A stretch of DNA of 64,000 nt from Devosia epidermidihirudinis (GCF_000971295.1 NZ_LANJ01000011.1:372001-436000); one strand, 5' to 3'. Shown: positions 13,650-22,070, counted from the first letter of the stretch. Numbers and translations are program-made. Notes: generated by a model not told the origin, from the letters alone.

Positions 13650-14597
13650 ATGAACGCTATCACCGCATTTGACCTTTCGCCGCGCCAGATCACCCTCGTT
13701 CAGCACACCGTCGCCAAGGATTGCAACGCGGACGAATTCAACCTCTTCATGGAAGCGGCTCGATCTTACGGGCTCGATCCATTCCGCAAACAAATCCTGC
13801 CCCTGGTGTTCGGTAAGAACGCGAAGGACCAGTCCAAGCGCCGCATGTCCATTGTGGTCAGCCGCGACGGCCTGCGCGTCATTGCCCAGCGCTGCAAGAA
13901 CTACCGCCCCGCGTCCGAGAAGGCCGAGTGGGAGACCGACCCCGATCTCGTCGGCCCGTTGAACCCAAAGGGCCTGATCTCCTGCACCGTTTACCTCTGG
14001 CAGCAGGACAGTCGCGGTGAATGGTTCAAGGTCAAGGGCGAAGCCGAGTGGGACGAGTTCGCGCCCGTCACCGACGAATGGGGCGAGAACGAGCAAGGGC
14101 AGCGCAAGCCGACCGGCCGCAAGACAATCGATGCCTCCGGCAACTGGGTGAAGATGCCCAAGGTCATGCTCGAAAAGTGCGCCGAGGCCCAAGCCCTGCG
14201 CGCGGGTTGGCCCGATGCATTCGGCGGCGTCTATGTCGAGGAAGAGCTAGACCGCGCCAAGGTGATCGACGCCACGGCGACCGAGATTGTCGCGCAGGAA
14301 GCCGAGGAACAGCGCATGCGCCGGATCGGCGCCGCCGATGCCATCACCATCACGTGGGGCAATGGCTGGGCGCTCGAAAACGTGCCGCTCGGTGAGTTCG
14401 CCGACCGCTGCCTCGATTTCATCACCAACACGCCAAAGCCCGACGTGGCCCTTTGGGCTCAGGCCAACCGCGTCGGTCTCCAGCAATTTTGGGCGAAGCA
14501 GCCGGGTGACAGCCTTGCGATCAAGCAGGCCATCGAAGCCAAGGCCAAAGAGCCCGATCCAAAACCAGAGCCCGCGAAAGAGACGCAGGCCGCTTAA
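13650..14597 (+). CDS. bet: phage recombination protein Bet (RecT/Red-beta family)
   Basis: 315 residues. The Bet core spans about 5-190: CNADEFNLFMEAARSYGLDPFRKQI, RRMSIVVSRDGLRVIAQR, and MPKVMLEKCAEAQALRAGWPDAFGGVYVEEE. It anneals complementary single strands during phage recombination and replication. The C-terminal tail is acidic/proline rich, as in proteins that contact SSB or an exonuclease. No phage exonuclease or SSB gene is evident in the window. GGAGG-like sequence precedes the ATG. Confidence 0.92.
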   Translation: MNAITAFDLSPRQITLVQHTVAKDCNADEFNLFMEAARSYGLDPFRKQILPLVFGKNAKDQSKRRMSIVVSRDGLRVIAQRCKNYRPASEKAEWETDPDLVGPLNPKGLISCTVYLWQQDSRGEWFKVKGEAEWDEFAPVTDEWGENEQGQRKPTGRKTIDASGNWVKMPKVMLEKCAEAQALRAGWPDAFGGVYVEEELDRAKVIDATATEIVAQEAEEQRMRRIGAADAITITWGNGWALENVPLGEFADRCLDFITNTPKPDVALWAQANRVGLQQFWAKQPGDSLAIKQAIEAKAKEPDPKPEPAKETQAA

Positions 14598-14649
14598 TCC
14601 CCATGCAAGGGAGGCGGGGTCGAGCCTAACAAGCGCCCGCCGAAATTCG

Positions 14650-14865
14650 ATGACCAAAGCAGCACTAGACGCCAAGGCCGCACTCGTCACGCAGATCCAG
14701 ACCGTATTGCGGGCGGCGCGTGATGATCGCAACGGCGCAAAGCTCCGCGAGGGCAATGTTCTGATGCTGTCGGATGCGTTCATGCGGCTGCCGCTGGAGA
14801 GCCAGGCTGACTTGCAAGCGCTCTACCGAGAGGCGTTTCGAGCTGTGTCGGGGGCATTCGCATGA
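14650..14865 (+). CDS. 71-residue phage protein, unknown
   Basis: Helical (MTKAALDAKAALVTQIQTVL, then LSDAFMRLPLESQADLQALYREAFR). Lies between Bet and NinB and overlaps the latter by ATGA. Not recognised. Confidence 0.55.
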   Translation: MTKAALDAKAALVTQIQTVLRAARDDRNGAKLREGNVLMLSDAFMRLPLESQADLQALYREAFRAVSGAFA

Positions 14866-15257
14866 GCCGCGCAACCGTCATCCTCAACGGCAAAGCCGAC
14901 CGTGAAAAGGTCTGCCGCTGGGCCATGGGCGTTCCTGCCGGCACTCGCGTCGAGTTCAAGGAGGTTAAGCGCACCCTGCCCCAGAACGATCGCATGTGGG
15001 CCATGCTCACCGATCTATCCCAGCAGGCAACCCTTGGCGGCAAGCAGTTCGCGCCCGATCAGTGGAAGGTCATCTTCCTTCACGCGCTCGGTCAGGAAAT
15101 CCAGCTTCTCCCAAGCCTGGATGGCCGCACCTTCGTGCCATGGGGCCAGTCGTCATCCGATCTGACCAAGGACGAAATGACGGGGCTGATCGAGCTGATG
15201 TTCAAGTTCGGCGCCGAGCATGGCGTTCAGTTCCAAGATGATCGGGTGGCAGCATAA
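14862..15257 (+). CDS. ninB: NinB family recombination protein
   Basis: 131 residues, full length for NinB (lambda Orf). Visible family segments: RVEFKEVKRTLPQNDRMWAML, LGGKQFAPDQWKVIFLHALGQEI, and DLTKDEMTGLIELMFKFGAEHGVQF. Lambda Orf binds single-stranded DNA and SSB and substitutes for RecFOR. It fits directly after Bet. Confidence 0.9.
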   Translation: MSRATVILNGKADREKVCRWAMGVPAGTRVEFKEVKRTLPQNDRMWAMLTDLSQQATLGGKQFAPDQWKVIFLHALGQEIQLLPSLDGRTFVPWGQSSSDLTKDEMTGLIELMFKFGAEHGVQFQDDRVAA

Positions 15258-15655
15258 TGGCCCGTTCAGTCCCCGAATGGATCGGCAAGACCGACGACGC
15301 CAAGGTGCCACCCCGCGTGCGCCTCAGCATCTTCGAGCGCGAAGGCGGCAAGTGCTGGATCAGTGGCCGCAAGATCCGCCCCGGTGAGCCTTGGGACTTG
15401 GACCACAAGATCGCCCTCATCAACGGCGGGGAGCATCGGGAAAGCAACCTGTTCCCGGCCCTGCGCGACAAGCACCGCGAAAAGACCCGCGAGGACGTCG
15501 CTGAGAAGGCTCAGGTCGCCGCCGTCCGCAAGAAGCACCTTGGTATTCGCAAGCCGTCTCAAATGCGCTCAGCGGGCTTCCCTGCCCGTCCCAAGCAAAA
15601 CACCGCAACCGCCCCGCTCAAGAAGCGTGTGGGCTATTTCGAGGACGCCCAATGA
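15257..15655 (+). CDS. HNH endonuclease-like protein
   Basis: 132 residues. HNH core: FEREGGKCWISGRKI, PWDLDHKIALINGGEHRESNLFPALRDKHREKT. The usual second zinc CxxC is absent and the first knuckle keeps only one cysteine, so it is the zinc-light HNH form seen in many alphaproteobacterial phages. The start shares a base with the ninB stop. Possible roles are nicking, recombination or packaging. Confidence 0.8.
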   Translation: MARSVPEWIGKTDDAKVPPRVRLSIFEREGGKCWISGRKIRPGEPWDLDHKIALINGGEHRESNLFPALRDKHREKTREDVAEKAQVAAVRKKHLGIRKPSQMRSAGFPARPKQNTATAPLKKRVGYFEDAQ

Positions 15656-16851
15656 CCTCTGATCGAGTATCTGACGAACGGCCCGAGGGGCACTACTGGA
15701 CGCGCTGGGGCAGCAACCCGAATTGGGACGTCATGTTCTGGCGTGAAGGCTATTTCTGGGACCAGCAGGATTGTGGCTACCTTCCCGAGAATTTCGGCGA
15801 GATTGGCCCCCAAGTGCTCCCACCAGGCGATCTCCGCTCCCCTGTGACGGGAAGCGATGAGATGGTGGAGCGGGTATATCAAGCGGCGCTCAATAGCTCG
15901 CATAGCATCAGCCATGAGAAGGTCATCCTCTTTTATGAAGCGGCCAAGCCGGGGAAGAACGCTCTGAACCAGCTCCATCTTCGCCTCACCGCCGCCCTCG
16001 TTCCTGCTGAACAGGAGGGGCATCAGCGGCGCGTTGCGGCGTGGATGCAGGAGTGCTTTGGGGCCGAAATCACGGCCGACAAGGTGGAGCGTGTGGACCG
16101 CTTCATTGAGGAAGCCCTTGAGCTTGCCCAGGCAACCGGATGGACGGCTGACCGCGCACATGCCTTGGTGGATTACGTGTTCGGTCGGCCTGTTGGCGAG
16201 ATTGGGCAGGAAGTCGGCGGCGTGATGGTCACACTCGCCGCCCTTTGCAACGTGTTCGACATAGACATGAACGCCGAGGCCAAGCCCGAAGTTGATCGCA
16301 TCACTCAGCCTGAAATCGTGCTGAAAATCAGAGCCAAGCAAGCAGCGAAGCCAACAGGGTCGGCTCTGCCTATCGCCCCCACCCCAGGCGGGGATAACCG
16401 GGTCGTGGCTTGGTGCCCAGACGTTTGCCCGCTCACGCAGCGCCCGTTCTTCATGTGGATCGACGGCGAGCCGACATACGGCGGACCATTCGACAGCTAC
16501 ACCATCCCAACGCGCGATGCCGAGGGCGAGTTTTCCTGCCGACGCTATGACCATGACGAAGGCGGCTGGAAGGATTGGAGCGAAGGTCTGTCGATCAAGG
16601 TCGTGGACGAAAGCGACTGGCTAGGCCTTGAGGATCGCGCCGAAACCGCCGAAGCCAGTCTTGCCGCCGACCGTGAGGCATTGAAGCCGTTCGCTTCCTA
16701 TATCGAAGTGCGGGATAAAAACGATCCCGACATGCCCGACGACTTGGTGGTCTCCGCTTACGTTGCCGAGTTTCGCGGCTCAGCCGTTCGGATCACGCTT
16801 GGAGATTTCCGCCGCGTCCGCGCCGCCCTTGCTGGGAGTAACGGGGAATGA
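15652..16851 (+). CDS. multidomain protein with a MazG-like domain
   Basis: 399 residues. Residues about 145-210 hold a MazG-like helical core (VDRFIEEALELAQATGW, HALVDYVFGRPVGEIGQEVGGVMVTLAAL) with the acidic EEALE motif expected for an NTP pyrophosphohydrolase. The N-terminal 70 residues are tryptophan/tyrosine rich (HYWTRWG, WDVMFWREGYFWD) and the C-terminal half contains an unassigned beta-rich region and a coiled segment. It looks like several small phage genes fused. Activity is inferred only for the middle domain. Confidence 0.65.
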   Translation: MTSDRVSDERPEGHYWTRWGSNPNWDVMFWREGYFWDQQDCGYLPENFGEIGPQVLPPGDLRSPVTGSDEMVERVYQAALNSSHSISHEKVILFYEAAKPGKNALNQLHLRLTAALVPAEQEGHQRRVAAWMQECFGAEITADKVERVDRFIEEALELAQATGWTADRAHALVDYVFGRPVGEIGQEVGGVMVTLAALCNVFDIDMNAEAKPEVDRITQPEIVLKIRAKQAAKPTGSALPIAPTPGGDNRVVAWCPDVCPLTQRPFFMWIDGEPTYGGPFDSYTIPTRDAEGEFSCRRYDHDEGGWKDWSEGLSIKVVDESDWLGLEDRAETAEASLAADREALKPFASYIEVRDKNDPDMPDDLVVSAYVAEFRGSAVRITLGDFRRVRAALAGSNGE

Positions 16852-17552
16852 GACCGTTTTTCAGCTACTACGGCGCGAAGTGGACGGGAGCCAAGCACTA
16901 TGGCCCGCCTCGGCACGATCTCGTAATTGAGCCATTTGCTGGGTCTGCCAGCTACGCGACCCGATGGAATTGCAGGCGGGTCAAACTCTACGATGTCTCG
17001 CCGGACATTTGCGATCTGTGGTCTTGGCTGATCGGGTGCAGCGCCGAAGACATTGCCAACATACCAGATGCCTTTGAGGACTACTCTGAGGTGCTTGCTC
17101 TCCCGCGCGGACCCCAGCTACTTGTGCGGTTCTGGATCTCGAAGGGGCGCGCCGAGCCATCAAGGACGATTTCGCCGTGGTACTTTCAGTGGCGCAGTTC
17201 GTCCGATTGTCGCGTTTGGGGCCCCGCCGTCAAGCGTCGGATCATCGAGCAAAAACCGCTGATCGAGCATTGGACGATTGACCGCAAAGCGTGGTGGGAG
17301 ATCGAAGTAGAGACTGCCCACTGGCACATCGACCCGCCGTACAACAACGACGCAGGCCGTCGCTACCCACACTCGTCTCTTAGCTTCTCTTCATTGGCGT
17401 CGTGGTGCCGGGGTCTGCCTGGTCCGGTCGATGTTTGCGAGAACGTCGGAGCCGACTGGCTCCCATTCGAGCCGCTCTACGACGTCGTGACCTCCCGCGG
17501 GCGTCGAAGCGGCGCTGTCTCCAAAGAAGCCGTGTGGAGGAATGCAGCATGA
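16848..17552 (+). CDS. Dam-like DNA adenine methyltransferase
   Basis: 234 residues. FSYYGAKW near the N-terminus, the AdoMet-binding motif EPFAGSAS at about 28-35, and the catalytic motif DPPY at 162-165. No restriction endonuclease accompanies it, so it is probably an orphan methylase that marks or protects phage DNA, or modifies expression. Overlaps both neighbours by four bases. The target sequence cannot be read from the gene. Confidence 0.85.
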   Translation: MRPFFSYYGAKWTGAKHYGPPRHDLVIEPFAGSASYATRWNCRRVKLYDVSPDICDLWSWLIGCSAEDIANIPDAFEDYSEVLALPRGPQLLVRFWISKGRAEPSRTISPWYFQWRSSSDCRVWGPAVKRRIIEQKPLIEHWTIDRKAWWEIEVETAHWHIDPPYNNDAGRRYPHSSLSFSSLASWCRGLPGPVDVCENVGADWLPFEPLYDVVTSRGRRSGAVSKEAVWRNAA

Positions 17553-18265
17553 CTAGCCCCATGACTGAAACAGCCAAGCTAGAGGCGCTGATCACAGACA
17601 TTCGCGAGCTGATCCGGGCCGCGTGGACGCTCTGTGACAACACTGGCAACGAGAACCCGCCCGAAGTGGATCAGGGCGATTGGAACAAGCTATCGGCAGC
17701 GCTTGACAAGCTCGACCAGTTGCCAGAAGTGCCGGACCTTGTTGCTGGCCCGGCAACCAAGGCCGAGTATGTGCTCACCCGCGCCCTCTCTGTCTCCCGT
17801 CCAGTAGTGGAGGGGCTGGAGGATGTGAAGGCCGCACTGATTGAGCGTGTGAAGAAGGACGGCCCTCTCGTGGCTTGGGAGATTGAAGAAGTTCTCTCCT
17901 CGCTCTCCCCACCAACGGGAGGGGTTTCAATCGATCAGCTGCAGGCCGCGCACATCGAGCGCCAGGAAGAATGGTGTCCTGATCAGAAGCCCGACCTGTC
18001 GTTTCGCGGCAACGAGATGGGCGGGGAATGCGGCGAGGCCCAGAACGTCATCAAGAAGCTGGAGCGTGAGCGTCACGGCTGGCGCGGATCGCGGGACACC
18101 GTGGAGCACCTAGGCCAAGAACTGGCCGATGTCGTCCACACCGCTGTCCTCTGCGCGATCACGGCGGGCATAGAGCTGGGGCCGTATGTCGTCGCCAAGT
18201 TCAATGAGACCAGCGAGAAAAACGGCCTCTCGACGTTTCTCCCCTCACCCCCGGAGGCAGAATAA
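17549..18265 (+). CDS. MazG-like nucleotide pyrophosphohydrolase
   Basis: 238 residues. The C-terminal 100 residues have the MazG pattern: EMGGECGEAQNVIKKLERE, then HLGQELADVVHTAVLCAITAGIELGPYVVAKFNETSEKNGL, with the metal-binding ExxE and ExxD motifs. The N-terminal half is helical and unassigned. Phage MazG proteins hydrolyse dNTPs or alarmones. It is the second MazG-like protein within 2 kb. Start fixed by ATGA overlap. Confidence 0.8.
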   Translation: MTSPMTETAKLEALITDIRELIRAAWTLCDNTGNENPPEVDQGDWNKLSAALDKLDQLPEVPDLVAGPATKAEYVLTRALSVSRPVVEGLEDVKAALIERVKKDGPLVAWEIEEVLSSLSPPTGGVSIDQLQAAHIERQEEWCPDQKPDLSFRGNEMGGECGEAQNVIKKLERERHGWRGSRDTVEHLGQELADVVHTAVLCAITAGIELGPYVVAKFNETSEKNGLSTFLPSPPEAE

Positions 18266-18480
18266 TGGCGAAGCTGACGAAGGCGCAGGTGAAAGCTCTA
18301 ACTGAACTGCGAGACGACACCCGATTTGGGTTCAGGAACGCCAACCTTGGCAACAGGACCGCCGTGGCTTTAGAAAAAATCGGCCTTGTAGAGTGGCGTT
18401 CGGGCCGATTTTTCGGTGGTCGTTACTACATCACCCCTGCCGGTCGCTCTGCCCTCACCAAGGAGAAGCAGGATGGGTAA
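18265..18480 (+). CDS. 71-residue winged-helix-like protein
   Basis: MAKLTKAQVKALTELRDD followed by GNRTAVALEKIGLVEWRSG and a beta wing RFFGGRYYITPAGRSAL: the layout of a small winged helix-turn-helix. Probably a DNA-binding protein. One-base overlap with the gene before it. Confidence 0.5.
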   Translation: MAKLTKAQVKALTELRDDTRFGFRNANLGNRTAVALEKIGLVEWRSGRFFGGRYYITPAGRSALTKEKQDG

Positions 18481-18733
18481 GGCATCGGACACCTGCATAA
18501 CGCAGAAGTACCTGCGCCGCTGGCCGACCAGCAAGCGCGCCCGTTCCTGGGCTGGACGAATGGTTCATATTCGAACGGAGAACGGCGTCTGGCGCACTGG
18601 CGGATCGGGCTACACCTATCCCCACACGCCTGAGGCTTGGGTTCTGCCATTTGAGGAAGCGCAGCGACAGGTCAACCACTGCGGGCCGGAGAAACAGGCC
18701 TCATTCATCCTCGCCAAGGAGCTCACCCCATGA
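18473..18733 (+). CDS. 86-residue phage protein, unknown
   Basis: Rich in aromatic and basic residues (TQKYLRRWPTSKRARSWAGRMVHIRTENGVW). Overlaps its neighbours by eight and four bases. No family recognised. Confidence 0.55.
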   Translation: MGKASDTCITQKYLRRWPTSKRARSWAGRMVHIRTENGVWRTGGSGYTYPHTPEAWVLPFEEAQRQVNHCGPEKQASFILAKELTP

Positions 18734-19152
18734 GAACGAACTGGAAGCACGCCCTCGCCGTCCTCACCACCCTGCTCCTAGCCACGCCCGTCTTGGCGCA
18801 GCCACTCCAGCTCTGCGGCAATCAGCGGAACACGCCAACCAAGACCTGCGTCGTGGATGGCGACACGCTCTGGCTGCAAGGCGAGAAGATCAGGCTCAAG
18901 AGCTTCGACACGCCGGAGACCCAAGGCAGCCAGTGCGGCGGAAAGGCCGAGGTCGCGCTTGGCAACCGTGCCGCTGCGCGCCTGCTTGACCTGCTGAACA
19001 ACAACAGGTGGACCATCGAGCGCTTCGGCAAGGATCGCTACCGGCGGACGCTGGCCACTATCCGGATCAATGGTGCCGATGTGGGCGACATCCTGATCAG
19101 CGAGCGCCTGGCGCGCCGCTGGCCCAATGGTGATGAATGGTGGTGCCGATGA
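18730..19152 (+). CDS. secreted thermonuclease-like (SNase) protein
   Basis: 140 residues with a signal peptide (MRTNWKHALAVLTTLLLATPVLAQ) and a staphylococcal-nuclease-like fold: VVDGDTLWLQGEKIRLKSFDTPET, ALGNRAAARLLDLL, RFGKDRYRRTLATIRING, and ERLARRWPNGDEWWC. The D and R residues used in catalysis are present in these motifs. It is exported, so it would act on DNA or RNA in the periplasm. Placed just before the excisionase. Confidence 0.85.
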   Translation: MRTNWKHALAVLTTLLLATPVLAQPLQLCGNQRNTPTKTCVVDGDTLWLQGEKIRLKSFDTPETQGSQCGGKAEVALGNRAAARLLDLLNNNRWTIERFGKDRYRRTLATIRINGADVGDILISERLARRWPNGDEWWCR

Positions 19153-19195
19153 ACCACGATTCTGGGATTAGATATTGGGCTCGGGAGGTGCGGGG

Positions 19196-19459
19196 ATGAA
19201 GCTTGCAACCTCGTCATTGCCGGATTGGCCGGCAGCGATGAACCAGCAGATGGCCGCAGCTTACTGCGGCATATCTGTCGACACCTTCGTTTCCGCCTGC
19301 CCCGTCACGCCGGTGGTCATCACCAAGTCGAACGCAGGAAAACGGTACCTCCGGGTCCGGCTGGACGAATGGCTGGTCTCTCTAGACAATCCCGCCCCAG
19401 CGAAACGCCAGGGAATGGGAGCACACAGGCTTGCCAACCGTGAAGCTCAAAGGGCTTAA
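19196..19459 (+). CDS. excisionase / AlpA-like HTH protein
   Basis: About 87 residues with a MerR-type short HTH (MNQQMAAAYCGISVDTFVSACPVTPVVI, then KRYLRVRLDEWLVSL). It lies directly before and overlaps the integrase, the usual place of a recombination directionality factor. The start could also be the ATG at 19238. Confidence 0.75.
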   Translation: MKLATSSLPDWPAAMNQQMAAAYCGISVDTFVSACPVTPVVITKSNAGKRYLRVRLDEWLVSLDNPAPAKRQGMGAHRLANREAQRA

Positions 19460-20525
19460 TATCCGCAAGAACCGGGTGGGGAAGTGGTATGTGTCCCTGC
19501 GCGCCACTGGTGTGCAGCTGGGCAGTGCTCCCGATCGCCGAGCGCTTGATGCGCTTATGGCCTCCCCTGCCTTTCTGGCCGAGTACTCACGTGCGAGTAA
19601 GAGCGGCGTGAGGCTTTCCTATGCAACTGGCTCGCTCGGCGCGCTGATCGCTTGGTACAAAACGAAGACTCGATACACGTCCCTCGCTGATCGCACGAAG
19701 GCCGACTACGCCAAGGCCGAAAAGTTCCTCGATGGGTCGCTGGACTATGCTGTCAGCGCCATCGAAAAAGCCGATGTCGTCGAGCTACGTGACCAAGCGG
19801 CGAACGAACACAACGACAAGTTTTCCGACCACGTGCTGGCGTTCATGTCCGCTGTGTTCAGCGAAGCGTGTGAGCGTGGTGAGATGAAGGACAATCCCGT
19901 TCTTGGCGTGCGGCGGCTCTACAAGGCCAATGCGGGCGCCAACAGACGTTGGAGCGATCCTGAATGGCGCGCAGCTTTAGCGGCGGCCCCTGCTCACCTG
20001 CGGGCCGTTCTGTCGATCGCGAAGCATTGCGGGCTGCGGGGGCAGGATATTGCAGTGCTCACCTGGGACAATTATCGCGATGATGTGGAAATGGAGAAGG
20101 TGCTGGCTTTCATTCCACGCAAGAATGGTGACCGGGTTGGGGAGATCACGATCGGAGTGCCAGCGGCATTGCGGAGCCTGCTCGACGCAATGAAGGCGGG
20201 TGACGGGATTGTGCAACCAGCGGGCAACAGTCCGATATGCCGCAACAGCCTTGGCAAAAAGTATCCGAGCGAAAATGCGATGCGCAAAGCATGGCAAGAT
20301 TTTAAGGCGTCCGAATCGTTCAAGTCGGCACTACCGAACTCCGGTGATCTCACCCTGCACGGCCTGCGCGTGACCTTCAGCAGCGAGTTGAGAGAACAAG
20401 GGTTCACCGACCGAGAGGTTGCGGATATGCTCGGCGACCTGTCGGAGGGTATGGGAAAGCGCTACTCGCGTGGCGCAGAAATGCGCAAAACCAGCGTTCG
20501 CGTGTTCAAGCGAAGGGCCGAATAA
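19431..20525 (+). CDS. int: tyrosine recombinase integrase
   Basis: 364 residues from a TTG start (a GTG at 19440 is possible). N-terminal arm- and core-binding regions, then the catalytic domain with Arg in HCGLRGQD (about 203), His-x-x-Arg in HGLRVTF (about 310-313) and nucleophile Tyr in GKRYSRG (about 345). It ends 105 bases before tRNA-Cys, a probable integration locus. All catalytic residues are present, so it should be active. Confidence 0.93.
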   Translation: MPTVKLKGLNIRKNRVGKWYVSLRATGVQLGSAPDRRALDALMASPAFLAEYSRASKSGVRLSYATGSLGALIAWYKTKTRYTSLADRTKADYAKAEKFLDGSLDYAVSAIEKADVVELRDQAANEHNDKFSDHVLAFMSAVFSEACERGEMKDNPVLGVRRLYKANAGANRRWSDPEWRAALAAAPAHLRAVLSIAKHCGLRGQDIAVLTWDNYRDDVEMEKVLAFIPRKNGDRVGEITIGVPAALRSLLDAMKAGDGIVQPAGNSPICRNSLGKKYPSENAMRKAWQDFKASESFKSALPNSGDLTLHGLRVTFSSELREQGFTDREVADMLGDLSEGMGKRYSRGAEMRKTSVRVFKRRAE

Positions 20526-20555
20526 CGCTGGCTGGGAACGCTTCAAGAACCAATT

Positions 20556-20584
20556 TTGCACACACGCATCGGTTGTGTGTGCAA
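20556..20584. repeat. 10-base inverted repeat after the integrase
   Basis: TTGCACACAC and its exact complement GTGTGTGCAA separated by nine bases, 30 bases past the integrase stop. No T-run follows on either strand, so it is a poor terminator. It may be part of the attachment site or a protein-binding palindrome. Confidence 0.6.
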
Positions 20585-20630
20585 CTCCAGCTTGACAGTT
20601 TGGGGCAAACGCCAGAAAAGGCGGACGTGA

Positions 20631-20704
20631 GGCCACGTGGCGGAGTGGTGACGCAGCGGATTGCAAATCCGCGTACTCCGGTTCAATTCCGGACGTGGCC
20701 TCCA
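20631..20704 (+). tRNA. tRNA-Cys (GCA)
   Basis: Acceptor stem GGCCACG/CGTGGCC, anticodon loop TTGCAAA with GCA, T-loop GTTCAATTC, discriminator T and encoded CCA. The U73 discriminator is characteristic of tRNA-Cys. The prophage integrase lies on its 5' side. Confidence 0.95.
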
Positions 20705-20871
20705 ACATGTTTTCCCGACATTGATATCATTGAGAAATATGGGCCGTTTTGTCCCACTTCTCACCACCTCCAAAAGGTGGGACATTTTCGTTCCTGAAAT
20801 GATCGTTGCCGACCAGCTTTAGAGCCGTCGTTGCTCTCATCGGGTACGCTCCAATTCTCCACTGAAAACAG

Positions 20872-20895
20872 AAAAAACCCGGCCTTTCGACCGGG
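20872..20895 (-). terminator. terminator of a leftward remnant gene
   Basis: Read on the minus strand, a CCCGG/CCGGG stem is followed by six T residues. It lies about 20 bases past the stop of the short leftward frame at 20918. Confidence 0.6.
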
Positions 20896-20917
20896 GCCTT
20901 CGATGTGCGTTGGCGGA

Positions 20918-21139
20918 CTAGGCGGCGTGTTGGATTTGAGCGGAGATCATTGCGACCAGTTCCGATAGCGGGCTCGAGGAGACGAGTGGCTTGAGCGTTG
21001 CGAGCTTGGCCATCACCCAAATCCATTTCTTCCGGCCGGTGGCGAGAGTTTTGTTGTAGTCTTTCGATGTTCGGGGGGAACAGAACACTGAGCAAGCGGT
21101 TTCGGCCAGCTCGCGGCAATTTTTCTCGGTCCGGCGGCA
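20918..21139 (-). pseudogene. probable 3' remnant of a leftward gene
   Basis: A 73-codon open frame with no ATG. It reads TEKNCRELAETA, then DYNKTLATGRKKWIWVMAKL and SSSPLSELVAMISAQIQ before the stop, and a terminator follows. It reads like the tail of a real protein whose 5' part is missing, perhaps lost when the phage or another element integrated. A short GTG-started gene from 21088 is the alternative. Family not recognised. Confidence 0.35.
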
Positions 21140-21146
21140 TCATTCC

Positions 21147-22070
21147 ATGGCGACCCCCACCCCCTCGCACTCAGACTTCGATCTCCACACGATTTATCAG
21201 AACCTGCCCATAGCCCTGTGCCTCGTTGGAAGAGAGGGGCAACTGCTGGTGGTTAACTCCATCCACGCAAAACTGGCGGGCCGAGAAGCTGAGGAACTGA
21301 TTGGGGCAAGGGTTGCAGACCTCCACCCACAAGGGGGGCTTAATGTTATCCGAGACTTTGAGGCGTTCGATCACGGCCGGACCGTTCCTGACCACGAGCT
21401 AGAGATACGGGGACGGCTCTATCTCGTCTCAACTTCCCCCGTACTAAACGCTAGTGGCGAGGTCATGGCGATCTCCGTGGCACATATCGATATCACGGAG
21501 AAAAAAGCCGCTCAGTTGGAGACCTACCGGATCAATCGCGCGCTGGAGGAGCTGTCGATCCGAGACCACCTCACAGGCGCATTTAACCGCAGGGAGTTTG
21601 ATCGCCTTATCAAGCAGTTTTCAAAGGGCACGCGTAACGATCAGGACTTTTCCTTGATCATGTTCGATGTGGATCTCTTCAAGAGTTTCAATGACTTGTA
21701 CGGTCATCAAGCCGGAGATGATTGCCTGCGCTCTGTGGCGAAAGCAGTCAAACGGTCTTTACGCCAAGCTGAATCCGCCCTTTGCAGATACGGCGGCGAA
21801 GAGTTTGCGATTTTGATCAAGCACCCAGACCCAAAGGTCGCCCTCAAGATTGCTCAGCGCATCACCCGCGCTGTCCAAAGGATGGCCATCACTCACTCCA
21901 GCGGTGTGGAGGGCGTTGTAACGATCAGCTGTGGGGTGGCAACGTCTCAGAGGTCCGACATGCTACGGCCCGCAGAATTACCGGCACAACTAATTGGTCA
22001 GGCTGACGCCGCGCTCTATGCGGCTAAGGAAGCGGGCCGCAACACAGTACGCAGCTTCCCCGTAGAGTGA
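21147..22070 (+). CDS. PAS-GGDEF diguanylate cyclase
   Basis: 307 residues. PAS domain at about 12-125 (YQNLPIALCLVGREGQLLVVNS ending VAHIDITEKK), then GGDEF with DHLTGAFNRREFD, FDVDLFKSFNDLYGHQAGDDCL, and the active-site RYGGEEF. It should make cyclic di-GMP in response to a PAS-sensed signal. No RxxD inhibitory site is seen ahead of GGEEF (RQAE instead). Cytosolic. No ribosome binding site is obvious at this ATG. Confidence 0.9.
   Translation: MATPTPSHSDFDLHTIYQNLPIALCLVGREGQLLVVNSIHAKLAGREAEELIGARVADLHPQGGLNVIRDFEAFDHGRTVPDHELEIRGRLYLVSTSPVLNASGEVMAISVAHIDITEKKAAQLETYRINRALEELSIRDHLTGAFNRREFDRLIKQFSKGTRNDQDFSLIMFDVDLFKSFNDLYGHQAGDDCLRSVAKAVKRSLRQAESALCRYGGEEFAILIKHPDPKVALKIAQRITRAVQRMAITHSSGVEGVVTISCGVATSQRSDMLRPAELPAQLIGQADAALYAAKEAGRNTVRSFPVE

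Larger units (their letters stand above)
1..20600. mobile_element. temperate phage / prophage, early-gene half
   Basis: A continuous run of phage-type genes: repressor and cro, replication module, recombination module (Bet, NinB, Gp157-like), excisionase and tyrosine integrase, with many overlapping small genes. The right boundary is placed between the integrase stop and tRNA-Cys because chromosomal-type genes follow. The left boundary lies outside the window; no terminase, portal, capsid, tail or lysis gene is seen here, so whether the element is intact cannot be judged. Confidence 0.85.

Noticed and set aside
16848..17552. Restriction-modification system
   Set aside because: The Dam-like methylase has no partner endonuclease; the nearby HNH protein is a phage replication/recombination type and the order fits an orphan methylase.
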